From Turritopsis dohrnii (Eukaryota; Cnidaria; Hydrozoa; Anthoathecata; Oceaniidae): a stretch of 64,000 nucleotides of DNA. Position 1 is the first letter of the stretch, and the number at the start of each line of letters is the position of its first letter. The position numbers and the translations under genes are program-made. Below are positions 23,231-33,901 of this stretch, piece after piece. Location: NCBI GenBank assembly GCA_027922465.2, contig BQMF02000024.1, positions 992,001 to 1,056,000 of the forward strand. The letters are read 5' to 3'. The notes under the pieces are model-generated. The model did no database searches, was not told the origin of the DNA, and was given only the letters and a program-made list of their open reading frames with translations.

Positions 23231-24812
23231 AACAAGAGCCATATGGCACAAAACGGTAGCAGCATTTCAACTCGCAATGTACAAAACGAAATAGATTCTC
23301 AATTAATTAGTCTGAAAGCCCCATGAAGCTTTGTCGACCTTTGTTTATCTCTTAGGCTTAAATTAAGGCAATTTTCATTTGAAAAAGTGTAAACAGGGCT
23401 TAACTAAAACCACCAGAAAACTATTTGATACAAACAAAAGAAATATGCACAATACACAAAACTATGTTTTTTATCTCAGATTTTTTTTTATAAAAAGAAA
23501 GCTATGTAAAGGCCCCATTACACGAAAGAATAATCGTGAAGAATAAGACGATATTTGGTTATTTTTTTCTTATTCTTTCAAAATCTACACGTAGGAATTT
23601 AATAAGAATAACACGTTTGAGAAATTCAGTGTTGATTATTCTTTTATAATTCTTGAAAAAAATACACGAGAGAATTTCAAAGAATATTAAAAAAATCAAA
23701 TCAAATATCAAAACAAAAAGAGCGCGCAGTACGTTATGTGTTTACAAGAGTTGAGTTTGCAATGATGTATGAAGAAGAAGAAGAAGTAATAATTGCCACT
23801 TGTGCTACTATTACTTTGGCTTAACACTTAGTGATGACTTGGATAATCGCGTTGGAACAACTTTTCTTGCTCAATTGTTGCCCCGTTGTTGCTTGCCATG
23901 AATCTATTTTTTAAATAAAACCATGAGTCTGCCTAAAATTTCTCCTCAGCAGTCACATATATCACTACTTTTTCTTCGTTTTTCGTTTAAATCTCTTTAA
24001 ATTCCCTTTAAATTTCAAAACACAATTAACTCACATGCTTTCCTATTGTTTCAATATTCTTCTCGTGGTGAATTCATTTGAATCAGTTCAAATGAATTCA
24101 CGATGTGAAGAATATTGAAACAAAGAAAGTGGAAACCCCCAAGTTTTATTCGTATATAAAAATACACGAAAGAATTTTAAAAAATCTTTTAAAAATAACA
24201 GGTGCGCTCAAAATATCGCCTTATTCTTCGTGATTATTCTTTCGTGTAATGTTGCCTTAAGACCGAAAAGAAAAAAAAAACAAACGTCTTCTAAAAATAT
24301 AAGAAACAAAGTAAAACCGTTTCAAACTTTAATCCAAGACATTTTTGTAGACACAAGCAAACAAAATACACACGTACAAAATATAAAAAAAATGTAAAAT
24401 GCTTTTAAAAGGTTTAAGTTCGATGAATTTCGATGAATCTTTGTAACTGCAAGAAGAAGAGAGCTTCGAACTTCGAAGCACAAGACGTTCCAAAAACAAA
24501 GCTTAAGTTTATTTTAACCGTGTTTCAAATTAGGTGCAACTAAAGGTCCCCACCGTGTTTTTAATAGGAAAATGTTTATTTAATGGCGAATCTATGGTAA
24601 AATACTAAAAGAACGTATAAAGAATGTTTTGATAGTTATAAAAATTATTAGCCTCCGTTCTTTAGTTGCAATTTACGCAGTTTCGGAAGCGACATTGGTA
24701 GGCTGCACAGGCTAAACTGCCATTTCGGTCGGTAGTAGGAGGAGGAGGAGGAGGAGGAGGAGGAGGAGTCCAAGGGTGTTTTAATACGGTATTCGCTTCG
24801 CTGCTACCGTAA
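23231..24812 (+). repeat. ~830-bp dispersed repeat, copy 2, interrupted
   Basis: Same family as 16079-16901, here in the HECT pseudogene between segments B and C. The family sequence breaks at 23509 and resumes at 24258, either side of a 748-bp insertion. An AGG microsatellite (about 24736-24770) is longer than in copy 1 and creates a spurious polyproline frame on the minus strand. Confidence 0.85.
23510..24257. mobile_element. Harbinger-like MITE nested in the dispersed repeat
   Basis: A 748-bp element whose ends are inverted: AGGCCCCATTACACGAAAGA at the left and, complemented, AGGCAACATTACACGAAAGA at the right. It is flanked by TAA (23507-23509 and 24258-24260). The other family copy at 16079-16901 gives the empty site, so the borders are well fixed. 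Three-base TWA duplications are typical of PIF/Harbinger. No transposase is encoded. Confidence 0.8.
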
Positions 24813-25852
24813 TTAGACATGAAAATACATGAAAGGTTTATATATACCTTATCATAAACATTGTTCATCGAGATAGGTGGAAGTTCAATAGCCTCAATCC
24901 CACCAATTAAGAATTGGTACACCCATGGTGCCAAAAACCCAGGACCAGGTCCATGATGTACAATGCTGGAGACAAACAAATGACCAATAGTATGGAGCGT
25001 TCCATCAGTGATACTTACCAATCCAAATGAAGGCTCCATTCCTTCATCAGTCGTTTTAAAATAAGATTTCACTTGTGAGAATGCCTCTAGAAGTTAATAA
25101 AACTAAAAGGCACCATTTTAATAGATAAATATTTGCTTCAGTGTACACAGAAACTTTACATTGTTAAAATATGACTTTTATTTTCAAACTTCTTTAAAAT
25201 ATTAGAAATCTTTTAAAATAAAAAAAATCTAGGATTGATTTAGGAATTTCTTGAAATTCTAATTCAATTCAAAACCTCAAAACCAAATATTTCAAAACTA
25301 AATTTCAGAAAAAGGACAAAAACATTAACCTTACCAGTGTAACTTCTTATTAGAACCTGGGATATTTTCTACAATACGAAAGTCTGGATAAACAAGTGTG
25401 TAACTATCCAAGCTACAAAAGTATTGATCATTTTCCGAAATTTTTTGAGTGCAGCTTTCAAGACATCCATCGTTAACCATAATATTTTCACAAACAAGCA
25501 CTGGCAGTTTACTCCCACGTTTCTTTGATAGATGTCCGTTCTTATCAGAGTGTACTACTCCTACATTTATTTTAACTTCACTCTCCATCTTTGTCTCCAA
25601 TCCTGATCTTTTCTGTTGCATATTAACATTTACATTAACTTCAGTACTACTGCTGGTCTTCTATGCCTCCTTAATAAATCCTGATTTTTTATGTTGCACA
25701 TGAGCTCTAAAGGTTTTAAGATTGTGCAAAACCTTTTCTTTTTCTTCTTCTTCTTTTACGTTTAATTCTTTCTTTTCAATCTTATTTCCGCAGGTTGTAC
25801 ATAATATGTCTAATAACCTGACAGCAACTCCACATTTTCCACAGAAAGCCAT

Positions 25853-26367
25853 GTTTTTACAGTTTGCAGCTAGGCTGGCATTTATTTTGATAAAAAAAAT
25901 TATTGCTAAGCATGCGCGGGCATCCATAAAAATATTTTCTTCGATCAGAAAAATAATTTTTCGTAGGAACAATAAAGTTTTTTTTTCAATTATCAATTTT
26001 CGAAGTTTCTCAAAAATTTTTTTCGCGGCAAAAATAATTATTTTTCCAAAAAAAATGTTTTTCGGCAGTAAATTTTTTTCCCCAGAAGATTTTTTTTCTC
26101 CGACTGACCCTTATCGGCTTCCATACTATAGACTTCCTGAAATAGAAATTTATTCCGATGTTAGTGATTATGCAATTGGGATAAAAAAAAGCGAAATGCA
26201 AAAACGTGTAATAAAACCTCCACGTGTTTGCTTTGAAGGTCATCTTTCAAAAAACAAAGCAGGAAGTTTTCATGGCCATTTTGAGCCTACATGCTCTTCA
26301 TGCTCAAAAACATGCATTAAAGAAATTTGACCCACTCATGAACTGACGACCAGCTGACCAAAGTCAA
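25853..26367. other. No gene recognised
   Basis: A plus-strand frame spans 25722-26330 but is mostly runs of A and T (Phe/Lys/Ile) and is antisense to the HECT pseudogene. No real gene is supported. Confidence 0.5.
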
Positions 26368-26430
26368 AAGAAGACTATGAGCTGACTGAAGAAGACTATG
26401 AGCTGACTGAAGAAGACTATGAGCTGACTG
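26368..26430 (+). repeat. 21-bp tandem repeat, three copies
   Basis: Three consecutive copies of ACTATGAGCTGACTGAAGAAG or close variants. The length is a multiple of three, but no surrounding reading frame supports coding. Confidence 0.8.
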
Positions 26431-26474
26431 AATTTCATAATGTTGCATTCATTTCTTTTGTTTTATCAGATTTG

Positions 26475-26737
26475 GGTTATATGATAAAAAAATCATTCCG
26501 CTTAAACGGGATCTCGCTTGCAGAGAAGCGGTTAACACACGGGACGATTTTAGATTTTATCTGACATCAGCCGCATGCGTATGATAAATATAAATTTCAA
26601 AGCAAGCTTTATAGATGGCGGAAAAAATTCTGTCCCGCTTTGCCGGTATGGTTTTTTTTTTCATATTAGCTCGGGACAAAGAACACCCATAAAGAATTTT
26701 TGTCCCGGCTAAGCGGAATAATTTCTTCCATATAACC
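26475..26737. mobile_element. Short inverted-repeat element (MITE)
   Basis: Ends are imperfect inverted repeats of about 35 bp around GGTTATATG and ATTCCGCTTA. No target duplication could be fixed with certainty, and no ORF is present. Confidence 0.55.
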
Positions 26738-27324
26738 AGTCCCTTAGACGAAGAGAACTTAAGGGCAGACTTTGGAACGAGTTAGGTGCTTGAAGAGCGA
26801 GCGAATTTAAAATACAAATGTTGGATTGTACTGGATAACAGATATGATATAATAATTGAGATAAAATTAAGATAAAATTTCAAGTTCTTTATTAGTAGTA
26901 TAAATAATTTTCAGGGTCAAGTGCCTTAGCAGTGGAGTTGTATCCAAAGTTAATTTGGTATGGAATATTTGAATTACTCACAGAATGTTTCTCTCTGATG
27001 TTCATGGGGAGGTCACTCCATACTATAGTGGATCTGTACGAGGACGACCTTTTGTTGAGTACGTAACGAAACGGTGGCTGTTCAATCCTCAGTTTGTTCC
27101 TTGTTATAAAACTTTTTAAAAATGTGATTTCTCTAGCATTAACATAGTTCGTGATTGCAGAGATTGCAGAGATATTTTGTAATGCCCTTGGTTTTCGACT
27201 AAAATAAGTTATTACTCACATTATTGTTGAAAGGATCTTGTTGATAGGGTTAGGAATGAACTAAGCTTGGACATAAACTTTTTAAAAAGAACCAAAAATG
27301 GATATGAAATTTAAATAAAACAAG

Positions 27325-27900
27325 ATTCGCAAAAATGCGACTATATATTTCCCCAAAGTTGCGAAATTTTTGTCAATAATTGTGTGTACATTGATAACCA
27401 TGAGAAAAATGTGTGATAAAATAATTACAGTATAACTACCATCAACCTGATACTCAGATAAAAATGCTGTCCTTACTAAAGTCTGTTCATAAATTATATG
27501 CACTGATTTCAGCTTTTATATAAAAACCAGGCTCAAGGGAATTTATGTAATTTGTTAAATCTGGTTTCCACATGGTAACTGAAATTAGTGCACATATTTT
27601 TTGAACAGACTTTAATCATGGTGGAACTGAATTTAATACCACAAAAAACTTATAATTTTAGTGAGAAGTTACTATATGGACACTTAGCTAAAAGTTATAA
27701 GACCTAAATGTGACTAACATTTCCCCTGCATATCATCATTGTGTAAAAGAATTTCATCATAACAAAATGTATGATCTTTATTGTTGCAGAAGCTTGACAT
27801 CCTTTATACCATATCATGATAAACAATGAAATTCAACAGAACACTTGCTTTTTGTAACTCGGATAAAACTATCTTACAATATCATACAACTAGCATGTAG
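27325..27900 (-). repeat. Dispersed repeat matching 17950-18540, inverted
   Basis: The reverse-complement partner of the copy at 17950-18540. It contains an extra foldback element at about 27477-27614. Confidence 0.65.
27477..27614. mobile_element. ~138-bp foldback MITE
   Basis: The arms pair as TAAAGTCTGTTCA at the left and its complement at the right, extending about 38 bp through ATGCACTGATTTCAG-like sequence. The short loop holds no ORF. It accounts for the length difference between the two dispersed repeats. Confidence 0.65.
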
Positions 27901-28791
27901 CTTTAGCTAAAAATGCCCCCGCGCTCAAGCATTCCAATTTGTACACACAGCAAGCTATACATTGCAAGCTATACAACGGAAACAAAAACAAAGAAAAACT
28001 TTGTTACTTTTTGTTATGTCTTAGTCCTATGTCACACTGATGCTAATTTATACCTTTCAAAAAGTGTAATTAAGGTTAACAAATATCAGAAAGTATTAGC
28101 TACAAACAAAAGAAATGTGTGAACTGAAACCATGGATACGTATTTTATAATCAAAATAAGATAAACATTTGTTAAAGAAATTCTGTAAGAACCAAAAGAA
28201 AGAAAAAAAAACTTTTTTTAAAAAAAAAATTAAAGCGAAAAATCCATTAGAAAACTGCGTTTCAAACTTTGATTCGAAACAAGAAATAGCCAAAGTTTAC
28301 ATAAAAAACAAGAAAAAAATATAAGAAGGTTTTATTGATCATGATCACACCAGGTTTGGAGGACAGAAAAAAGAAGGAAAACACGAAGAACGACAATTTG
28401 TAGGCTTTCTTGCATACACAGATAACCAATTAAAATCTTTTTAAGGCAAGATCCGCCAAAAATCAGTGCATTGAATAAAATTTATCGAATGAAAGATTTA
28501 GAGCTAAAACATATATACAAAAATAAAATGTTGTTGGCAAAATTTCAAGCTGTGCTTCAAAATCCTAGTCGTTCACTGCCCTAAAACAACACAAAAGTAA
28601 TATGAAAAATGTCTTAGCAATTTTATCATTCGAACTTCCTAAATAACATAGTATAAATAATAATAAATTAGGAAAGAGATACGAAAAAACATTCTGTATC
28701 CCACTTACAGTACCATGCTTTGAAACGGAAAAAAAAAGCAAAGTCAGCTAATAATTCTATACCACCGTGTAACGTCAACACGAAAAGTTGG

Positions 28792-28826
<35 letters not shown>

Positions 28827-29944
28827 GAACAAAATCGGAAACTGACATTCGCCTATCTCGTGAAACTACTATGCCTCCTCGCTCGCTTACGCTCGCTGCG
28901 GGGGCAATCAATTTGTATACAGGTTTACTGTACAAAAGAAGAAAAGAAAATTGTTAAAACTAATTTTGATAGCTACAATATAATTCTTTGGGGTAGACAA
29001 GCAAATAACTATCATAAGCAATCACAACCTCTACTAACGAAATATTATGTGTATCAAATTAGGACAAAAGAGTTATTTTTAAAAAAAATATGGGCTTAAA
29101 ATGACAACTTATAAAACCAAATTCAAGTATATGCCTTAAGGGAAGATATTATTTGCGAAAGAAATTTTTGCGGATAAATGACCCCAAAACGCTGTATTTT
29201 GTGGAATACATTTTTGCGGTTGACAACTTCAAAAGAGATTTTGTAGAATTATATTTTTGCGGATGCAAGAAATTTGATAAAATCGAAAGTAAGGAAACAC
29301 CCAATTTAGTGCCTGGGTGTATATACAAACTTTAGTTGAATGGAAAGAGCAGATCTATGGAATATTTTTCAGCAGTTAAAATATCAAAAAGAATATTAAA
29401 CTATAACAAACAGATTGTGTGGCTGGGTCTTATCTTTTTTCAGATGAGGTCAATGTAACGCCAGCAACTGAGAATATGACTCAGTCTGGGTCTACTTCCC
29501 ATAAACGAAAAGTGAAAATAACAATAAAAACTGTGATACCACTGCAGACATTATTTCTCAAAGTAAAAGCAACAGTATGAAGCACGAAACCTGTCACAAG
29601 TGCCGATGCTGGTTGTAAGAATAATAATGAGTCCTTAGATGTTCAAAAACATCGACTTATTTCCTTTTTCATTTTCCAATGGTTTTGTAAAGACGAGATG
29701 CTGTTTAGGGTTCAGTTATATGCAAACCAAAGTGAAAGATCAATTCCTTATAGATGAAACATTTCAAAAATTTTGCAGAATTTATTTTTGTGGATTTGAG
29801 CGAAATCCGCAAAAATAAATTTCGCAAAAAAAAGTTCCATACAAATTTCTTCTGTAAACAATTTCTTTCGTTAAGGTATCAGAATAAACATCTCTGTTCA
29901 AAAAAATTATGTTCACCGTCATTGTGTTATGTGATAAAAATGAC
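27901..29944. other. No gene recognised; repeats and simple sequence
   Basis: AT-rich DNA. It contains a GAT microsatellite (about 28795-28824) and several blocks with the motif TTTTTGCGGA (29160-29270, 29780-29840) that look like fragments of a dispersed repeat. Short frames here come from simple sequence. Confidence 0.5.
28795..28824 (+). repeat. (GAT)n microsatellite
   Basis: About ten uninterrupted GAT/ATG trinucleotides. Confidence 0.9.
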
Positions 29945-30665
29945 TGGCCTGATTAAATTTACAGACTGTCATGTTGGATTGTGTTTTGATTTATGTTTGT
30001 TGTTTCTAAAAGGAAAATTGACAGTCATATATATTTAATTTTGCAAAATAAAATATGACATATATATACAGCATCAAATGTATACTGATGCATGACCATA
30101 TACTTCATTCCTAGTAAACTATGTTTCTGTTGTTGAATTAAACAACTGTCCAGAGAAGCACACTCGGCCAGCATTCTTTCAATTTCAAGATTTGTCTCAA
30201 TCCTCCTCTGTGTATTAAAACATTACACGTGATTGGTTTTCTGAACTTCTTCTTGCATATACGACATCATATATTTACTTGCTGTTTTTGTATGTACTCT
30301 TTGAATTAACTGGTTGAACTGGTTGTTCTCCACATGAAAAGGGTTTCCTTTTTATGGCTGTATTATCATCGTACTTTCAGTTCAATTGGGCTACATTATA
30401 TCAGGATCATACTAAATAAATCTTCACCCTGGCTATTGATAATGAATTTTCACCTTTGCACTGAAATTACAGCTTCAATGGATTGTTGTTCCAAGCATTT
30501 AATTACCAATCATCATAAACACATTATTGTTTTCAACAAAAACAAAACATCATCAGTATCAGATGTTTTTCTGTTTTTTACACGTTCATTCAAAAGTTTT
30601 TACAAAACATTTAAAGAAATAAAACGATTTATTTCCATCATTTAACGTTTTATCTATTGAATCAT
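29945..30665 (-). repeat. Dispersed repeat, copy 2
   Basis: The reverse complement of 3055-3760, aligned over its length with small gaps. Confidence 0.7.
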
Positions 30666-31564
30666 TATAAAAGTTTTGCAGAAAAAAGCGAAGTCTTCCA
30701 AAGCCCATCTGCACTGACTGAAAAAAATGGCGTACTACTTCACGGTACACTAGCCTCTAGTCTTATCTACTATGGGAAGCCGAAAATTCAATACTGAACC
30801 GCGGCTATAAAAGTGAACGGAGAAGAAGGAGAAGAAGGAGAAGGAAAATGCCGGTTTTAACATATATTTCGCCCTATGGGGAAATATATAAAAAATCAGC
30901 AGTCAGATTGTTTGAAGTTGACAATTAAGGAGAAACCTTTATGAACGAATCACATCGATATGTAAATCAAAAGGGATTTTTTTAAGACCTTTCCTTTGAA
31001 AAGCTGGCAAGATAGATCATTGATGCCAGTGATTAATTTTTGTAACACTTCTCAAGAGATCTCATCAAGTAGAAAAGTTTTCCTTTGTCCGAATATTTAC
31101 TGTTTACTTACTCGTCACCAATCTCTTTGGCGTTGATTTTTTACAATAGTAAGCTTAAAATGTACTAATTTACACCAACGAATACACACAGTTGATTGCC
31201 GACTTCAAACATAATCTTTGACTTGGAGTGTGCATTAGTATCCCCCCTAGTGGGCTGTTGACGTGTGATGTTATATTTTAAGTGTATGCAAGTGAAGTGC
31301 TGAGATGTCTTAGATACGCAGTAGTCGCTACCACCGCCATATAGTTCGCTAGACTATTACTGCAATCAAAATGTGCACGTGCCGATGATTGAGACTGTAG
31401 TGTCGTTGTTTTAATTAGTTTGAAATTCGGTATATTCATTTAAAAAAACAGCTTTAAAATTTCCGTTTCCAACATTATGAAACACACTGTATAAAGACTG
31501 TATCATTTACAAACAGTGATGATACCTCAGGGAAAATCATTTTTCTGTTATCATTATAAGTCTA
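30666..31564. other. No gene recognised
   Basis: AT-rich sequence with a GAAGAAGGA-type purine stretch at about 30820-30846 and no supported gene. Confidence 0.45.
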
Positions 31565-32150
31565 AGGCGGTGTTTACATGAGCCCGTAGCGAGATTTCAC
31601 CCGCAGTGAAACACATGAATTTCATTGTGGTATTCGGTGTAACGCTTTGAACCTTTTACATGAGATACCCCGTAGTCAAACTCACTACGGGTTGGATTTC
31701 ACCACGGGGTTAAACCCCGTAGTGAAATCTCAATACGGTCTGAGAATTCTCATGTAAACGGCCAGCCCGTAGCGAAACGTGAAATTTTCATAGTTGAGCA
31801 TGCCAAACACGTGAAGAATATATAAAGCATTATATTGTCAAGTTACGATGAAGAAATAAACGACTCTTTTAACCCTGAAGCAAGGTTTAAAATTGTGAAG
31901 GAAAATAAAAAGAAATCTAGATATGGATTCAAGTAGGGAGATAAAATCTTTTTACATATGTTGTGAATACTCCCCACTTTATATGCTTTCATTTTTTCTG
32001 TATTATATATTTGATTATTTAAATGATACTCGATATTATTTTAGTGCTCAAAAATTGTTGAAGAGATCATTGTCAAATTTTGCAGCAAAACCAAACGTTC
32101 ATGTTTCACTACGGATGACATCTCGCTACGGGCTCATGTAAACGCTGCCT
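31565..32150. mobile_element. 586-bp MITE with Harbinger-like ends
   Basis: Ends begin AGGCGGTGTTTACATGAGCC and, complemented at the right, AGGCAGCGTTTACATGAGCC. The subterminal CGTAGCGAGAT is also inverted. Internal palindromes around CACCACGGGGTTAAACCCCG (near 31700) suggest several rearranged arms. Flanks are TAA and TGA or CTA and GAT, so the target duplication is not exact. Confidence 0.7.
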
Positions 32151-33074
32151 GATATTTGTCACATTTGTTTAGGTAGAAAAAAAACAACTTTTCAAAAGAT
32201 TATTTTTATTTGATTTTCTTTATGTATTTGTAATATTTATCAAGATTAGAAACGAAATGAAAGTTGAATAAAAGAGATAAAAAAACAACAAGTTTAAAAT
32301 CAAGAAAGTTACGAAAGTTGTCAAGGCTTTTGAGGAGTTCTCAGAAGCAATAAGGATATACTATAGCGCTGGATAAAAACACAGCTTTCAGAGTTGCAAC
32401 AGATTAACAACGCTGACAGCGTGCTGACACTACATTAATTATGTTGAGTATTATGTGTTGTTCCATTTGTATTCAAGTTTTAATTTCCATTAAAAATATA
32501 CGCAATGGTTTTTGTCCGCTATAATGAGGTGCATTATTTTGATAACATTTATCGTTAAAATGCGAAATTTACTTCCGACAATTTCTTTGTGTTTTTAATA
32601 ATCTCATTCGTAGAAGTGAATCAAGTTTTGTTGTATTTCCCGAAATATATGTATGTTCATCGAGGTCATCGAGATCATACGGAAAAAGTCTCAACAAAAC
32701 AGATATCTTCAGTTGCCATGACGTCACGAACCTCAAAACGGTCAGCAAGACTTAAAACTAATCTTTAAACCACTTTAAATTTGCAACCAATCTTAAAGAA
32801 TGTCATTGTAATGTTTGATTTACTTTTATCGCTTAGGAAGAAAGCTCACTCCTGGTGCAGAGAAAATCAGTTTTCAGGCTAACCAGGGTAACAGTCACCA
32901 AATTTGGCTCGGATTCAAAGAAAAGATTATCTTTATCTCGCTCTCCTCCACAAGAGCATGCAAAAACAATTTCGGTTTTTCTTTAATGTACGAGCATAGC
33001 TCGTGTTTGAGATATAAACACAGCCCTACAAACAATCACTGAAAGATCATCTTCTGCCTGTACACTTTATACAG
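32151..33074. other. Upstream region of the amidase; no gene recognised
   Basis: No coding sequence was recognised. The sequence CTTTATACAG directly before the first amidase ATG could be a splice acceptor, which would place a non-coding first exon somewhere in this interval. Confidence 0.4.
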
Positions 33075-33896
33075 ATGAACATTTTGGAACCGGACGAAAA
33101 CATGAAGCTTCTCAGCTTGTTACTTGCTATTGTGTTGATATGTCAAGAAGGGCAAATCGATGCTTACATGGTCAGCAAAGAATACAGAGCAAAGGGTTTT
33201 AACTTCAGACAACGATTTTTGGTTCTTCATTACACAGCACTTGATCTCGAAAGTTCATTGAGAGTTCTGACTGGTAATAGAGTCAGCAGCCACTACTTAG
33301 TTCCAGATCACCTCATAAATAATGAACGAATTGTTTATGAACTAGTAAAAGAAGACTTAAGGGCTTGGACGAACGGGGTCAGTTTTTGGAGAGGTCGATC
33401 CAATTTAAACGATCAAGGAGTGAACGTGGAGATTGTGAACTTAGGTTTCAAAATGGTGGATGGCAATAAAATCTGGTTTCCATACACGGCCAGTCAAATC
33501 CGAACCGTAATTGAGTTGTGCAAAGACATCATCAAACGGTACAAAATCAAACCATCTAATGTGATTGGACATTCCGATTGCTCACCCGGACGAAAAGTGG
33601 ATCCCGGGCCGTTGTTTCCGTGGAAGCACTTGTATGATCATGGCATTGGAGCCTGGCCGAAAGATATTGATGTGGACACTTACATGAAGAACCAACCTGG
33701 AGAACTACAATTGCAGGTAGTTCAAAAAGACTTAAGTCGCTATGGTTACAAAATAAACACAGATGGGAGATACACTCGACAGACAAAAGACGTTTTAACA
33801 GCCTTCCAAATGCATTTTCGCCCGACGTGCTATGACGGCGTCCCAGATAAAGAGACTGTAGCAATACTTAAAGCATTGATAAAACGATACAGATAA
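33075..33896 (+). CDS. Secreted N-acetylmuramoyl-L-alanine amidase, bacterial AmiD-like
   Basis: This intronless gene encodes 273 aa, or 264 aa from Met10 at 33102, which starts directly on a signal peptide (about 10-30) and is preferred. The enzyme should cut the amide bond between muramic acid and L-alanine in bacterial peptidoglycan outside the cell. The Amidase_2 domain (about 45-190) shows the zinc ligands H52 (VLHYTA), H166 (VIGHSD) and D176 (KVDPGP), and an acidic E119. The segment L-F-P-W-K-H-L-Y-D-H-G-I-G-A-W-P is very AmiD-like. A C-terminal three-helix peptidoglycan-binding region spans about 205-273. The domain order matches bacterial AmiD rather than animal PGRPs, whose N-terminal and C-terminal features differ. 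A bacterial origin followed by gain of a eukaryotic signal peptide is inferred. Confidence 0.9.
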   Translation: MNILEPDENMKLLSLLLAIVLICQEGQIDAYMVSKEYRAKGFNFRQRFLVLHYTALDLESSLRVLTGNRVSSHYLVPDHLINNERIVYELVKEDLRAWTNGVSFWRGRSNLNDQGVNVEIVNLGFKMVDGNKIWFPYTASQIRTVIELCKDIIKRYKIKPSNVIGHSDCSPGRKVDPGPLFPWKHLYDHGIGAWPKDIDVDTYMKNQPGELQLQVVQKDLSRYGYKINTDGRYTRQTKDVLTAFQMHFRPTCYDGVPDKETVAILKALIKRYR

Positions 33897-33901
33897 ATAA
33901 A
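33896..33901 (+). terminator. Candidate polyadenylation signal AATAAA of the amidase gene
   Basis: It overlaps the stop codon, so a second AATAAA near 34033 is the more likely functional signal. Confidence 0.35.

Larger units (their letters stand above)
22182..25852 (-). pseudogene. HECT-type E3 ubiquitin ligase-like gene, decayed
   Basis: Pieces of one gene run right to left. Segment A (25852-25335) encodes a zinc ribbon (C-G-K-C ... C-T-T-C) and is split by an in-frame TAG at 25663-25661. Segment B (25086-24848) encodes part of the HECT N-lobe (HHGPGPGFLAPWVYQFLIGG). Segment C (about 23168-23040) continues in phase but runs into TGA at 23042. Segment D (22891-22608) and segment E (22459-22182) join in phase 1 and encode the C-lobe, with P-L-I-S-T-C-S-L holding the expected catalytic Cys. 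The start of the HECT domain is missing, and the A-B and C-D joins do not keep frame. Two stops plus phase conflicts argue for a pseudogene. Such zinc-ribbon HECT proteins resembling G2E3 are common in cnidarians. Confidence 0.7.

Noticed and set aside
24662..24847. Polyproline frame after the HECT N-lobe segment
   Set aside because: It reads through the donor at 24847 into the dispersed repeat; the proline run comes from the AGG microsatellite.
25722..26330. 202-codon plus-strand frame
   Set aside because: It is antisense to HECT pseudogene exon A, is dominated by Phe/Lys/Ile runs from A/T tracts and shows no domain.
28744..29099. Poly-His and poly-Asp frames
   Set aside because: Both come from the GAT microsatellite.
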